From positions 5,705,390 to 5,769,389 of the forward strand of contig NZ_CP063785.1 of NCBI RefSeq assembly GCF_025860405.1: DNA of 64,000 bases, in the 5' to 3' direction. The position numbers were made by a program, and so were the translations under genes. Shown one piece after another: positions 36,548 to 44,667 of the stretch (within the stretch, counting starts at the first letter, position 1; each line of letters starts with the position of its first letter). Under the pieces are notes generated by a model. It did not search any database and was not told the origin of the DNA. It saw only the letters and a program-made list of their open reading frames with translations. Source of the DNA: Tolypothrix sp. PCC 7712 (GTDB lineage: Bacteria > Cyanobacteriota > Cyanobacteriia > Cyanobacteriales > Nostocaceae).

Positions 36548-38062
36548 TTACTTAACCTCTACATCAACTTCCGCAGACATCCCTGGTGTAATTCGTGACT
36601 CATATCCTTGGATACTGTTTTGGTCTAAAGTTACTTTGACTGGAATACGTTGGACAATTTTGGTGAAGTTACCAGTGGCGTTATCTGGTGGTAGTAAAGC
36701 GAATTGAGCGCCGGAGGCTGGTGATATGCTGTCAACACGTCCTCTAAAGGGGTGGTTGGGAAAAGCATCCAGCTTGATTTCAACTGGTTCTCCAGGTCGC
36801 ATTTTATTTAATTGGGTTTCTTTAAAGTTCGCTACTACCCAATAGCCGTTATCAACGATCGCCATTAATGGTGTACCAACTTGCACCCGGTTACCAACTT
36901 CCACGTTTTTTCTACCTACTCGTCCGGCACTAGGAGCGGTAATGTTGGTGTAAGAAAGCTGCAATTGTGCGTCTTTGAGCGATGCTTCCGCTTGGGCGAT
37001 CGCAGCTTTTGCGGCTTCATATTGACTTTGTTTCACAGCTGTATCTTGTCCGGTGGCGGTGGCTTGTTGCAATCCACCCCTTGATGCTGCGAGTTTTGCT
37101 TGGGCGCTGGTAACACCTTCTTGTGCTTGTGCAAGTTGCGATTGCGCTTTGGCTACACCTACTCTCGCAGAGGCTAACCTAGCTTGTGCTTGTTCTACTC
37201 CCTGAACCGCAGCATTCTTCTGCGCTACAGCCACATCATAAGCGGCTCTGGCTGTATCTAACTGCTGGCGAGCAATTGCGCCTTCTTTAAACAAGCTGTT
37301 GTAACGGTTGTAGTCTGCTTGGGCTTTTGCCAAATTCGCGTTAGCCTGCGCTACTTGCGCTTGGGCTGCGGGTATCCCAGCTTGAGCTAATTGCACTTCC
37401 GCTTGAGCTGCGGGTATCCCGGCTTGGGCTTCTTTAACTGCGGCTTGGGCTGTGGAAATCGCCGCCAGCGCACTGTTAACATCTCCTTGCGCTTGAGCAG
37501 TTTTACCGCTAGAAGTTTGAGAAGTTAAAGCGATGTTTGCTTGGGCTGCTTGCGCCTGTCCACGAGCATTTTCTAACGCTGCTTGTGCTTGCAGTACTTT
37601 ACTTTGGTAATCTCTGGGATCGAGTATGACTAATAACTGTCCAGGTTGCACCAGTTGGTTATCATTCACTAGTACCTGACTGACAGTCCCAGGAATCCGG
37701 CTAGCAACTTGGTGAATGTTTCCCACTACTGTAGCGTTATCTGTTGATTCGTGGGTAGAAGCATATTGCCAATAGTGATAACCAAAACCACCAGCCGCGA
37801 TCGCACCAACACCCACGCCAGCTAAAATCAAACCAATCGGTTTTTTCCGCTTCTTCTCAGCCTTTTTCTCTGTCTGTGCTTCCGGCTGAGGATGAACCTC
37901 AGTTTCCGGTACTGGAGGAGCTTCGGGAGTTACAACAGGTGCTTCTGCACTGACGAAAGGCTCTCTTGTAACAGCCTCTAAACTCTCTACATCAGTAATT
38001 AGTCGTTTGTCTATAACAGAGATATTGCCTTTTTTGTGTCCGTTTTCAGTATTAGCGCCCAT
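36548..38062 (-). CDS. HlyD/EmrA-type membrane fusion protein
   Basis: A periplasmic adaptor of about 504 residues. A charged cytoplasmic lead of about 80 residues rich in Pro and Glu precedes one membrane anchor (PIGLILAGVGVGAIAAGGFG). The lipoyl-type halves are GTVSQVLVNDNQLVQPGQLLVILDPRDY and ITAPSAGRVGRKNVEVGNRV. Between them is a very long Ala/Gln coiled-coil hairpin with internal repeats (AQAGIPAAQAEV, AQAGIPAAQAQV). The C-terminal barrel is NFKETQLNKMRPGEPVEIKLD. Start set at ATG 38062 because AGGGGAAT lies about 11 bp upstream; a longer frame to 38092 has no ribosome site. The promoter carries a motif shared with the marR-type promoter. Confidence 0.93.
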   Translation of the reverse strand: MGANTENGHKKGNISVIDKRLITDVESLEAVTREPFVSAEAPVVTPEAPPVPETEVHPQPEAQTEKKAEKKRKKPIGLILAGVGVGAIAAGGFGYHYWQYASTHESTDNATVVGNIHQVASRIPGTVSQVLVNDNQLVQPGQLLVILDPRDYQSKVLQAQAALENARGQAQAAQANIALTSQTSSGKTAQAQGDVNSALAAISTAQAAVKEAQAGIPAAQAEVQLAQAGIPAAQAQVAQANANLAKAQADYNRYNSLFKEGAIARQQLDTARAAYDVAVAQKNAAVQGVEQAQARLASARVGVAKAQSQLAQAQEGVTSAQAKLAASRGGLQQATATGQDTAVKQSQYEAAKAAIAQAEASLKDAQLQLSYTNITAPSAGRVGRKNVEVGNRVQVGTPLMAIVDNGYWVVANFKETQLNKMRPGEPVEIKLDAFPNHPFRGRVDSISPASGAQFALLPPDNATGNFTKIVQRIPVKVTLDQNSIQGYESRITPGMSAEVDVEVK

Positions 38063-38101
38063 GATTGTTGATTCCCCTAACTCATAAATCAAATTTAGTT
38101 T

Positions 38102-38125
38102 TTATTTAGTACACGTAATATTTAA
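38102..38125. promoter_or_regulatory. Candidate MarR operator upstream of the HlyD gene
   Basis: TTATTTAGTACACGTAATAT lies about 40-60 bp upstream of the adaptor start. It is an imperfect dyad (TTAnnTAnTAC against GTAnTAnnTAA) and is almost identical to the sequence at 38869-38890 upstream of the regulator gene. Two occurrences at the two promoters of one locus support an operator role. Confidence 0.55.
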
Positions 38126-38255
38126 TTACTTGCCTTCATCTAACGTTCCCTTCGCGTGCGTAGTATTATTATGCCAAAACAAAACTTCACAGTACTTCAC
38201 CCAAATGGGTGATGGTGGCTTTGACTACAGATAGAAATTCTGGAAAGGTGGCGCT

Positions 38256-38310
38256 GCAGAGACGCGATTCATCGCGTCTGTACAAGAGTTGGAGAGACGC
38301 GATTAATCCT
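38256..38310. repeat. GAGACGCGATTCATCGCGTCT dispersed palindrome, 1.5 copies
   Basis: AGAGACGCGATTCATCGCGT is a near-perfect palindrome; a second degenerate half (AGAGACGCGATTAATC) follows. Other copies are near 39662-39686 (inside the GT39 gene), 43630-43652 and 61757-61782. Confidence 0.85.
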
Positions 38311-38392
38311 GCCTGTACTACAATTATTGCTTCCTTTCTTTCTTTGTCCCAATTACCCAGTCAACAGTCAACAGTCAACAGTCAACAATCCC

Positions 38393-38860
38393 TCAAGACA
38401 AATTCGCGATCGCCCGATTTAACAACTGGGAAAATAATTCGCGCTCTTGGTAGGCAATACCAGACATGGCTTGATCGCGTAATTCTGCAGCTAATGGCGG
38501 TAATATTGTTTCTAGCTCTTTACCTGCATCGGTTAGCCAAATTCTCCAGATGCGGCGATCATGTGCATCCCGTTCGCGACGGACTAAACCGCGTTCTTCC
38601 ATCCGATCTAAAACGCCAGTTAAAGTCCCGCCTACCTGTTTGAGCCTGTCGCCAATGCTGGAAGTTGGTAAACCATCTTCCTCCCACAAACAACACAACA
38701 CTAACCAATGAAACGGTGTCAATCCGAAAGGCTCTAGCCTTTCTGTAAACTTGCGAGTTAGCAGTTGTGAGAGCAACTTGATTCTATAGCCAATACTGTT
38801 GGGGGCCAGAACTTGCTGCCAGGACTCCAAAACTTCAAACTCTTTAGATGTAGACACCAT
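38393..38860 (-). CDS. MarR-family transcriptional regulator
   Basis: A winged-helix regulator of about 155 residues. Visible parts: dimerisation helix (IGYRIKLLSQLLTRKFTERL), recognition region (SSIGDRLKQVGGTLTGVLDRMEERGLVRRERDAHDRR) with the wing DRRIWRIWLTDAGKEL. MarR proteins usually repress adjacent efflux genes and release DNA on binding phenolics or drugs. The start is placed at ATG 38860 (MVSTSKEFEVL); an upstream ATG at 38920 would include the putative operator DNA in the coding sequence and is less likely. It is the first gene of the efflux locus, same strand. Confidence 0.88.
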   Translation of the reverse strand: MVSTSKEFEVLESWQQVLAPNSIGYRIKLLSQLLTRKFTERLEPFGLTPFHWLVLCCLWEEDGLPTSSIGDRLKQVGGTLTGVLDRMEERGLVRRERDAHDRRIWRIWLTDAGKELETILPPLAAELRDQAMSGIAYQERELFSQLLNRAIANLS

Positions 38861-38868
38861 TTCACTAT

Positions 38869-38890
38869 AATTATTTAGTGTACGTAATAT
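38869..38890. promoter_or_regulatory. Candidate MarR operator upstream of the regulator gene
   Basis: TTATTTAGTGTACGTAATAT ends about 9 bp upstream of the chosen regulator start and matches the site at 38102-38121 in 18 of 20 positions. The location would allow autoregulation by blocking initiation. Confidence 0.55.
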
Positions 38891-38939
38891 TATTCTAACT
38901 AACCTAGTATTTGCTTGCAACAGTAGATTGCCATCTATC

Positions 38940-40739
38940 TTAAGGAAGGACTTGAATCAGCTGATACTCTTGTAGTGTAGCAAGAATACGATAAGACGTG
39001 GATAATTGAGGATTTTGTGATTTGTAAATCCACGCATAGCTAGAAGCAGGTAATTGGCTAATAGAATCTACTACTTGCCCTGGAATCGGCGTGTAGAAAT
39101 GCAGCAAGACAGAGTTTTTATCGTAAACTTGCACAAAAGACACGGGATGAGTTTGCAGAATCGAGGCGATCGCAGGTTCTTGGAAAAAGGCTTTTACAGT
39201 TGGGTTATAGTCGCTTAATAGCCCTAAGCTACCAGCCGTAGCCAAAGTCAGCCAGCAGGGAATTAACCAACTAGCGAACCAATAATTTTCAGTCAAAAAC
39301 TTTTGCCCAAAGCGGTGACGCGCAATCCACACCACAGGCACAATCAGCCAACCTAAGCCTAAAATGAAACCAAGATTTGTGCGATCGCGAATATAAGCAT
39401 CTTGGGAAATTAACGCAAATATACTGACTGCTATCAGTAAAATTCCCAGTATGCCGATAGCATAACTAAGGTTACGCGGCAAATTGTTCTCAGTCTTCCT
39501 CATCCATGACAATAATTTATTACTTCCATCGGAGGTAAAAGCGAAAGATTGAGCTATATTGCGCTTATCTGGTAGCAGCCTCACTCCTCTAGGCTGAATT
39601 TTGGTGATTCCCTCACCATCCTCTAGGAAATTGTTATTTTTTATCAATAATTTTTCGCTTGTAGAGACGCGATTCATCGCGTCTGTTTGTGTATATTCAT
39701 AAATTTTGCCCAACCAATCTAAACCTACAGCCGCCAGCAACGCGATAAACGGATAAAGCCCAAGCGCATAGTGAGACAGACGAGTAGAGAAAATACTCAA
39801 TTCAGTAAATAAAATCAGGGGAAATCCGACTAATATTAACTGATAATTCGCAATCGGACGACGCAGCGCTACAATCAAGCCTAAAATTGCGAAAAAGAAC
39901 CAGGGAAATGATTTTAAAGGAATATTCCAGAAATAAAATAATATACCATTATGGTTGCGGTCTTCAGAACCGAGTTCTACCACAAACCCTAACAACTGCC
40001 CAAAACTCTCAGCACCATAGCGCAACCAGCTTAACCACAGCCAAGCTAATGTTGGCATTAAACCCACTACCAACCCCAAATACAACCTTGGGTTAGCAAG
40101 ATGATGATGACGGCGATGTTCCTTAATTAAATAAGGTAATAAAGCCACCATCGGCAACAAAATCATAAAGCTGCGCGTCAAGAAGCCCAAACCAAAACAC
40201 AAGCCAGCAATAAATAGCAAAAAATCGCTATATTTAGGATTTAATTCCGCCTTTAGTAAAGATAAAATCGCTAAAAGTACCAATAAAATCATTGGTATAT
40301 CAGGTGCAGCTAAACGGCTAGACTGTAGCCAGAGAAATTCCACGCTCAAAATTGTCGCTGCTAGCCAAGCTACCTTTTTACCGACAATAATTTTGCCAAT
40401 TTCATATAAAATAAACAGAGCTAAAATACTAGCGATCGCACTCGGAAGCCGCGCACTAAATTCACTTACACCAAACAAATTATAAGCAGTAGCAATTAAC
40501 CAATAAGGGCCAGGGGTTTTATGATGAGCATTTCCCCAAGGAGCTATCCAATCACCAGATTCAAACATCTGGCGCGCTCGTCCTGCATAATAGCCTTCAT
40601 CATGAGCCATTAAGCTACTCTGCCCAGAATTACATATTAACAAAGGCAGTAGCCAAATTAACAAACTTATATAAGGCAATCTAGCCAAAAGATAGATTTG
40701 CCGCCAAATACTAGGGAATAATCGGATTTTGTAGGACAT
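38940..40739 (-). CDS. GT39/ArnT-like membrane glycosyltransferase
   Basis: The 599-residue polytopic enzyme is of the dolichyl/undecaprenyl-phosphate-sugar-dependent type (PMT/ArnT). The first extracytoplasmic loop has the catalytic acidic pair in LMAHDEGYYAGRARQM, followed by GDWIAPWGNAHHKTPGPYWL, characteristic of this family. About ten membrane helices follow. It transfers sugars on the periplasmic side to lipid or protein. In a mid-protein loop, TDAMNRVST (about residues 354-362) is encoded by a dispersed GAGACGCGAT palindrome. It is next to the MarR gene on the same strand but about 20 bp further upstream, so it may be transcribed into that locus. Confidence 0.9.
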   Translation of the reverse strand: MSYKIRLFPSIWRQIYLLARLPYISLLIWLLPLLICNSGQSSLMAHDEGYYAGRARQMFESGDWIAPWGNAHHKTPGPYWLIATAYNLFGVSEFSARLPSAIASILALFILYEIGKIIVGKKVAWLAATILSVEFLWLQSSRLAAPDIPMILLVLLAILSLLKAELNPKYSDFLLFIAGLCFGLGFLTRSFMILLPMVALLPYLIKEHRRHHHLANPRLYLGLVVGLMPTLAWLWLSWLRYGAESFGQLLGFVVELGSEDRNHNGILFYFWNIPLKSFPWFFFAILGLIVALRRPIANYQLILVGFPLILFTELSIFSTRLSHYALGLYPFIALLAAVGLDWLGKIYEYTQTDAMNRVSTSEKLLIKNNNFLEDGEGITKIQPRGVRLLPDKRNIAQSFAFTSDGSNKLLSWMRKTENNLPRNLSYAIGILGILLIAVSIFALISQDAYIRDRTNLGFILGLGWLIVPVVWIARHRFGQKFLTENYWFASWLIPCWLTLATAGSLGLLSDYNPTVKAFFQEPAIASILQTHPVSFVQVYDKNSVLLHFYTPIPGQVVDSISQLPASSYAWIYKSQNPQLSTSYRILATLQEYQLIQVLP

Positions 40740-40889
40740 TAATTAGTACGAATTGAATGCAGCGTCGGAGATTTCATATATTTGTGATCTGACTTTAAAA
40801 TATGTAAAGCAGCATACAAAATATTCGATCCAAATCCTAGCTGAAATAAATTCAGTTGTGGAAGAAATCCTTCTAAATAGACATTTAAG

Positions 40890-41537
40890 ATGATGATTCT
40901 CAGACCTGATCAACGCCTGAAGCTAGATGACACAAATGACAAACTGTTTTATGACTATCCACGTTTTGTCACCCATGTTGATGAAGCGTTCATTAAACAG
41001 TTAACAGATGTATACCGCGATCGTCTTAAATCTAACACACGCATCTTAGATATGATGAGCAGTTGGGTGTCTCATCTGCCAGAAGAAATGCAATTTGCCC
41101 ATGTAGAGGGACATGGACTCAATGCTGAAGAATTAGCACGTAATCCCCGTTTAAATCATTACTTTGTGCAAGACATCAATGCCAATCCGCAGTTACCCTT
41201 GCAGGATGCAGACTTTGATGCGGTTGTCAACTGTGTTTCTGTACAGTACATCCAATATCCCGAGGCCATATTTACAGAAATCCACCGCATTCTTAAACCC
41301 GGTGGTGTAGCAATTATCAGTTTTTCTAACCGCATGTTCTTCCAAAAAGCCATCCAAGCTTGGCGGGATGTCTCCGAAGAAGCGAGAGTAGAGTTAGTCA
41401 AAAGCTATTTCGCCTCAGTCCCAGGATTTTCTACCCCAGAGGTGATTGTGCATAAGTCAAACATCCCCGCTGTGCTTCAGTGGTTAGGCGCACCTGGGGG
41501 CGATCCGTTTTATGCTGTCGTAGCTTATAAGGGTTAG
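40890..41537 (+). CDS. Class I SAM-dependent methyltransferase
   Basis: 215 residues. It shows a modified Rossmann methyltransferase core: RILDMMSSWVSHLP (motif I region, lacking the usual GxGxG), GHGLNAEELARNPRLNHYFVQDINANPQLPL (acidic loop), DADFDAVVNCVSVQYI (motif IV) and EIHRILKPGGVAIISFSNRMF (post motif II). This is the Methyltransf_11 pattern. The substrate is unknown; the lack of the glycine-rich loop is common in this cyanobacterial subfamily. It is divergent from the GT39 gene and followed by STRR DNA. Two adjacent ATGs (40890, 40893) are possible starts. Confidence 0.88.
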   Translation: MMILRPDQRLKLDDTNDKLFYDYPRFVTHVDEAFIKQLTDVYRDRLKSNTRILDMMSSWVSHLPEEMQFAHVEGHGLNAEELARNPRLNHYFVQDINANPQLPLQDADFDAVVNCVSVQYIQYPEAIFTEIHRILKPGGVAIISFSNRMFFQKAIQAWRDVSEEARVELVKSYFASVPGFSTPEVIVHKSNIPAVLQWLGAPGGDPFYAVVAYKG

Positions 41538-41677
41538 GGATTGGGGATTGGGGACTGGGGAAAAGGGAGATGAGGAGGATGAGGAAGATGAGGGGAAGAA
41601 AGGGAAAAAGCAATTACCAATTACCCATTACCCATTACCAAACACCCAATGCCCCATGCCCCATGCCCCATGCCCTT
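41538..41677. repeat. STRR and minisatellite block
   Basis: GGGATTGGGGACTGGGG units, then 9-bp GATGAGGAG-type units (41566-41592), then CAATTACCAATTACCCATTA and CCCATGCCCCATGCCCCATG units. It has the same composite order as at 2980-3170 and 60088-60190. Confidence 0.85.
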
Positions 41678-42049
41678 TTATAACCAATCTCGAAAGGCAG
41701 AGATTTCACCGACGCTGATTTCAAAGGGCCCGCCTTTGCCAAATGGTGGGTAGACGCGGATTTTGGCGTTAGTAGTCAACCTTTCTAATCTGTTTCCTAG
41801 TTGGGGTACATTGCTGACTATATGCCAGTAGGAAACGATGTCAGGGCAGTCAATGACTAGCATTAAGGTAGTAGCGTTGCTGGTGAGATACCATTGGCAA
41901 TTAGCTAACAATGTTTGCGTAATGCGATCGCAAGCTTGATAAAAGCATCTGCCAATCGATTGTTCTAGTTCCAGATGTAACATCCCATCCATTTTGCTGA
42001 TTTCCTTGGGAGGTAAATCATCTGGAGGCAACAAAGGTAACTTAGACAT
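41678..42049 (-). CDS. Conserved hypothetical protein
   Basis: This 123-residue protein is not recognised. It starts MSKLPLLPPDDLPPKEI and contains LEQSIGRCFYQACDRITQTLL and LMLVIDCPDIVSYWHIVSNV, a soluble alpha/beta profile. Its ATG overlaps the 3' end of the flavin-dependent oxidoreductase gene by 8 bp, so translation is probably coupled and the proteins are likely functionally linked. Confidence 0.75.
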   Translation of the reverse strand: MSKLPLLPPDDLPPKEISKMDGMLHLELEQSIGRCFYQACDRITQTLLANCQWYLTSNATTLMLVIDCPDIVSYWHIVSNVPQLGNRLERLTTNAKIRVYPPFGKGGPFEISVGEISAFRDWL

Positions 42050-43043
42050 AATTCCGCACCTCTTGGTTATAGCGCGTCAAACTCTCCAGGTTTTTTTGCA
42101 AATCGCAAGCTGAGGGTTTGATTGCCAGCGTGCCTAGATTTAATTCATCCTGAAATTTTTTGATTCTGTCTCGGCAGGTTTGCACGTCACCAATAATTGA
42201 ATTTTCAATCAAAAAGTCTTCATCAAAACAAATATTGGTGCGGTCAAATGCCTGATGACCAGTAGAACTTTTCTGCATGACAACAGCTGCATTTGCTGTC
42301 ATTTTTTTGCTGAATTTACGGATGAAAGGCAACGCCTCTGTTACTGCTTCGTCGTATGTCCTGGCAACATAAAAGAAACGAGTCAGTACTAGGTTTTCAC
42401 AACCACTAGAATTTAAGGCACGGTATTTAGCAACAGTATTCCGCAATCTGTGCAGAGAAAAAGGCGGCCCCCCCATTAAGCCAAAGGAATGTTTGGCGGC
42501 AAACCCTACACCGTCATCATCGCCAGTGGCTACATATACGGGAATTTGTGCTTGCAAAGGTTTGGGGTAAATTGTCAGGCGATCGCATTGATAATATTGC
42601 CCATTAAATGATACTTCTGTTTCATATAAAAGCTTTTGAATCAATGCCATTGCCTCTAGCATCTGGGCACGAGATTCTCCCATTGGTGTGGCAAAATGCT
42701 TATTTTGTTCGGGAAATGGCCCACCTTTGGCAATCCCAAATAACAATCTGCCATTGCATAAATTATCTAAAGTCGCAATGTCTTCCGCTACCCTAATTGG
42801 GTTATAAAACGGTAACAACACTGCTGCTGTTCCTAGTTTAATTGTTGAAGTTAACGCCGCTAAATGACCCATTAACACCAACATTGAAGGGCTAAGATTG
42901 GATTCACTAAAATGATGCTCACTTACCCAGGCTTCTTCAAAACCTAAGCTTTCCGCTTGTTTCACCAATGCAACTTGTTCAAAAATGGCACGGTGGGCAT
43001 CCTGATGATGATTATCGTAATTGCAGAAAAGTCCTGTTTTCAT
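42042..43043 (-). CDS. LLM-class (luciferase-like) flavin-dependent oxidoreductase
   Basis: This 333-residue TIM-barrel monooxygenase uses FMNH2 or F420-type flavin. Typical strings are AESLGFEEAWVSEHHF (about residues 30-45), LGTAAVLLPFYNPIRVAEDIATLDNL and GRLLFGIAKGGPFPEQ. No signal peptide. The substrate cannot be deduced. It is the middle gene of a probable three-gene minus-strand operon, 56 bp after the 131-residue hypothetical gene and overlapping the 123-residue gene by 8 bp. Confidence 0.92.
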   Translation of the reverse strand: MKTGLFCNYDNHHQDAHRAIFEQVALVKQAESLGFEEAWVSEHHFSESNLSPSMLVLMGHLAALTSTIKLGTAAVLLPFYNPIRVAEDIATLDNLCNGRLLFGIAKGGPFPEQNKHFATPMGESRAQMLEAMALIQKLLYETEVSFNGQYYQCDRLTIYPKPLQAQIPVYVATGDDDGVGFAAKHSFGLMGGPPFSLHRLRNTVAKYRALNSSGCENLVLTRFFYVARTYDEAVTEALPFIRKFSKKMTANAAVVMQKSSTGHQAFDRTNICFDEDFLIENSIIGDVQTCRDRIKKFQDELNLGTLAIKPSACDLQKNLESLTRYNQEVRNYV

Positions 43044-43099
43044 TTATTTGCTGGTATGGGCAGTTTGTGCCTACCTGAGATACTCGTTCTCGTAATTTT

Positions 43100-43495
43100 C
43101 TAAGATGCAGCAACCCAATGTAATTCCAACCACAGGCGGGGATTATTTTGCTTTAACGTTGACAATGGATCGCGGAGCAATCTATCAGCATTCATACAAA
43201 CTACCTGAACTAATCCCATATTATCTGCTATTTCTCTGAGTACATCTTTTTGAGATTGCACTTGGGGAAGCATTTCATCAGAACAATAAATCCCTATATA
43301 TTGCAACCGTCTAGCAGGTCTTCCCCAAAAACAGGTAATGACCTTCACATAACAATTTTGCAGTAATTCTCCAACGCTAGGGTAATAGTGATTTACTACT
43401 CTAGTAAATTCTTTGGCTAGGATATCTTCGGCAATCATAGCAATTGATATTTCTGTAGCGTTCATCACGCTATTAATATAACATACATTTGTCAT
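43100..43495 (-). CDS. Hypothetical protein in the oxidoreductase operon
   Basis: 131 residues (121 if Met11, MNATEISIAMIAEDIL, is the start; neither ATG has a good ribosome site). It contains CYVKVITCFWGRPARRLQYIGIYC and ends NNPRLWLELHWVAAS. Not recognised. No signal peptide or membrane helix. Position just upstream of the flavin-dependent oxidoreductase suggests cotranscription. Confidence 0.65.
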   Translation of the reverse strand: MTNVCYINSVMNATEISIAMIAEDILAKEFTRVVNHYYPSVGELLQNCYVKVITCFWGRPARRLQYIGIYCSDEMLPQVQSQKDVLREIADNMGLVQVVCMNADRLLRDPLSTLKQNNPRLWLELHWVAAS

Positions 43496-43568
43496 TCAAA
43501 TATGACATTTATTATTACTTCTTTAGAAGTAAATGTTAATTATTAAGAACATCAAACACAATAAAAAA

Positions 43569-43593
43569 GAGGTAAAAATAAAGTTTTTACCTC
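43569..43593 (-). terminator. Candidate intrinsic terminator
   Basis: GAGGTAAAAA and TTTTTACCTC form a perfect 10-bp stem with a 5-nt loop. On the minus strand it is followed by TTTTTTATT. It could end transcripts from the 44035-45096 operon, although repeat DNA separates the two. Confidence 0.65.
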
Positions 43594-43688
43594 CCTTGAT
43601 TGATGTTTATTTTTTTGTCAAAAATTGTAGAGACGCGATGAATCGCGTCTGCATTCAAAAGTCAAAAATTCAAACCTTTTAGGTTGTA

Positions 43689-43992
43689 ATACCAATTTGA
43701 AAAAAGAATGCGACAGATTGTAGGGGCAAGGCACTGCCCAGTGGTGTCAACTTAAGCTAAAAGCTATATAGGGCGGGCGTTGTACAAATACCTCGCACCC
43801 TCATCCCCTAACCCCTTCTCCCCCTGGAGAAGGGGAACTAAATTTCCTGCTCCCCTCTCCCTGTGGGAGAGGGGCTGGGGGTGAGGGCGAAACCTTCCAA
43901 CCAAGCGGGTTTCGCGTTAAGTTGACACAGGTGGGTACTGCCTTGCCCTCTAGAATATAATGATGTGTCGCAAACATTATTTGATTTGGTAT
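43689..43992. mobile_element. Family Z element split by a family X insertion
   Basis: Outer ends ATACCAATTT and TTTGGTAT. The outer halves together match the element at about 53853-53946 (GACAGATTGTAGGGGCAAGG and CTTGCCCTCTAGAATATA). The inner element (43739-43936) has ends CAGTGGTGTCAACTTAAG and TTAAGTTGACACAGGTGGGT, and ACTGCC is present on both sides (43733-43738 and 43937-43942), consistent with a target duplication. Confidence 0.85.
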
Positions 43993-44034
43993 AACTCTCA
44001 ACAAAATTATTTGGATGAATTTCTCCCCTTTCCT

Positions 44035-44346
44035 CTAACGCGCATTGCGTTCTGACACTAGAACCTCAGCAACAAGTTGTGGTAAATCTACAAGGTCAAC
44101 ATATCCGTCTGAACCCTTGATGGGTGACATAAATGTATAATTGGGGTCACAAGCTCCTGTATCGTAAACTTGAATAAACCAGCGATCAGGAAATCCTGCT
44201 AGACCCAATTCTACAACGTACCAACTCTCACCAACCAGACGAGAATTGTTAATTGTAAACCACTCTCTGTCCTGTTCTGAGATGTTCCAATCAGCCATGA
44301 GAAACTCAAAAGCTATTTGTCCAGCGTCAGTTTCAGTCAATAGCAT
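44035..44346 (-). CDS. Small hypothetical protein
   Basis: 103 residues, acidic, soluble. It contains AGQIAFEFLMADWNISEQD and SWYVVELGLAGFPDRWFIQVYDTG. Trp-rich beta-strand content with an N-terminal helix is reminiscent of small immunity-type or SUKH-like folds, but I cannot assign a family. It begins 2 bp after the stop of the 92-residue gene, so it is in the same transcript. Confidence 0.65.
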   Translation of the reverse strand: MLLTETDAGQIAFEFLMADWNISEQDREWFTINNSRLVGESWYVVELGLAGFPDRWFIQVYDTGACDPNYTFMSPIKGSDGYVDLVDLPQLVAEVLVSERNAR

Positions 44347-44348
44347 TG

Positions 44349-44627
44349 CTACTCCTCAGTTGAAACTTCGGTTTCCAAATTGGCAGCTTCAGTTTCAGGA
44401 TACAAACCCAATTGTTTTGCTAATTGACGACCTAGAAAAAATAAGAATTGGGCACCATCTTGATTACCTTCATGTGCAAACACAGTTGCCACTTTTAGCA
44501 CTGCATACACAAAATCCGAATCAATTAATTCTGGATTTGCTTCTAATACTTCTGGTTCTTGGCCATTAGGGCATCTGAGTAGCTGATCGATTAAATCAAA
44601 ATACAGGAGTTGGCGTTCTTCTGTCAT
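44349..44627 (-). CDS. Small protein resembling the N-terminus of cyanobacterial CHAT/TPR proteins
   Basis: 92 residues: YFDLIDQLLRCPNGQEPEVL, then NPELIDSDFVYAVLKVATVF and GAQFLFFLGRQLAKQLGLYP. I recall this pattern (LIxxLLxCPxGxEPEILxAN) as the N-terminal helical module of large cyanobacterial proteins that continue into TPR and CHAT protease domains. Here it stands alone with an acidic tail. No frameshifted remainder is visible downstream. It is the middle gene of a three-gene operon. Confidence 0.7.
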   Translation of the reverse strand: MTEERQLLYFDLIDQLLRCPNGQEPEVLEANPELIDSDFVYAVLKVATVFAHEGNQDGAQFLFFLGRQLAKQLGLYPETEAANLETEVSTEE

Positions 44628-44667
44628 GGTGCTTTGGTTGATGGAAAATGAATAAATTGGAATTTGC

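Larger units (their letters stand above)
43496..44034. other. Gene-free stretch with a terminator and nested repeats
   Basis: Contains the hairpin at 43569-43593, a GAGACGCGATGAATCGCGTC palindrome (about 43630-43652) and a family Z element (43689-43992) split by a family X element (43739-43936). A 67-codon frame at 43801-44004 lies entirely in repeat DNA and is not a gene. Confidence 0.8.

Noticed and set aside
38393..38860. Identifying the MarR-family gene as ChlR of the low-oxygen cluster
   Set aside because: It lies about 19 kb from acsF-hemN and is directly adjacent to efflux genes, with a shared promoter motif.
43801..44004. A 67-codon minus-strand frame
   Set aside because: Lies wholly within the family X element.
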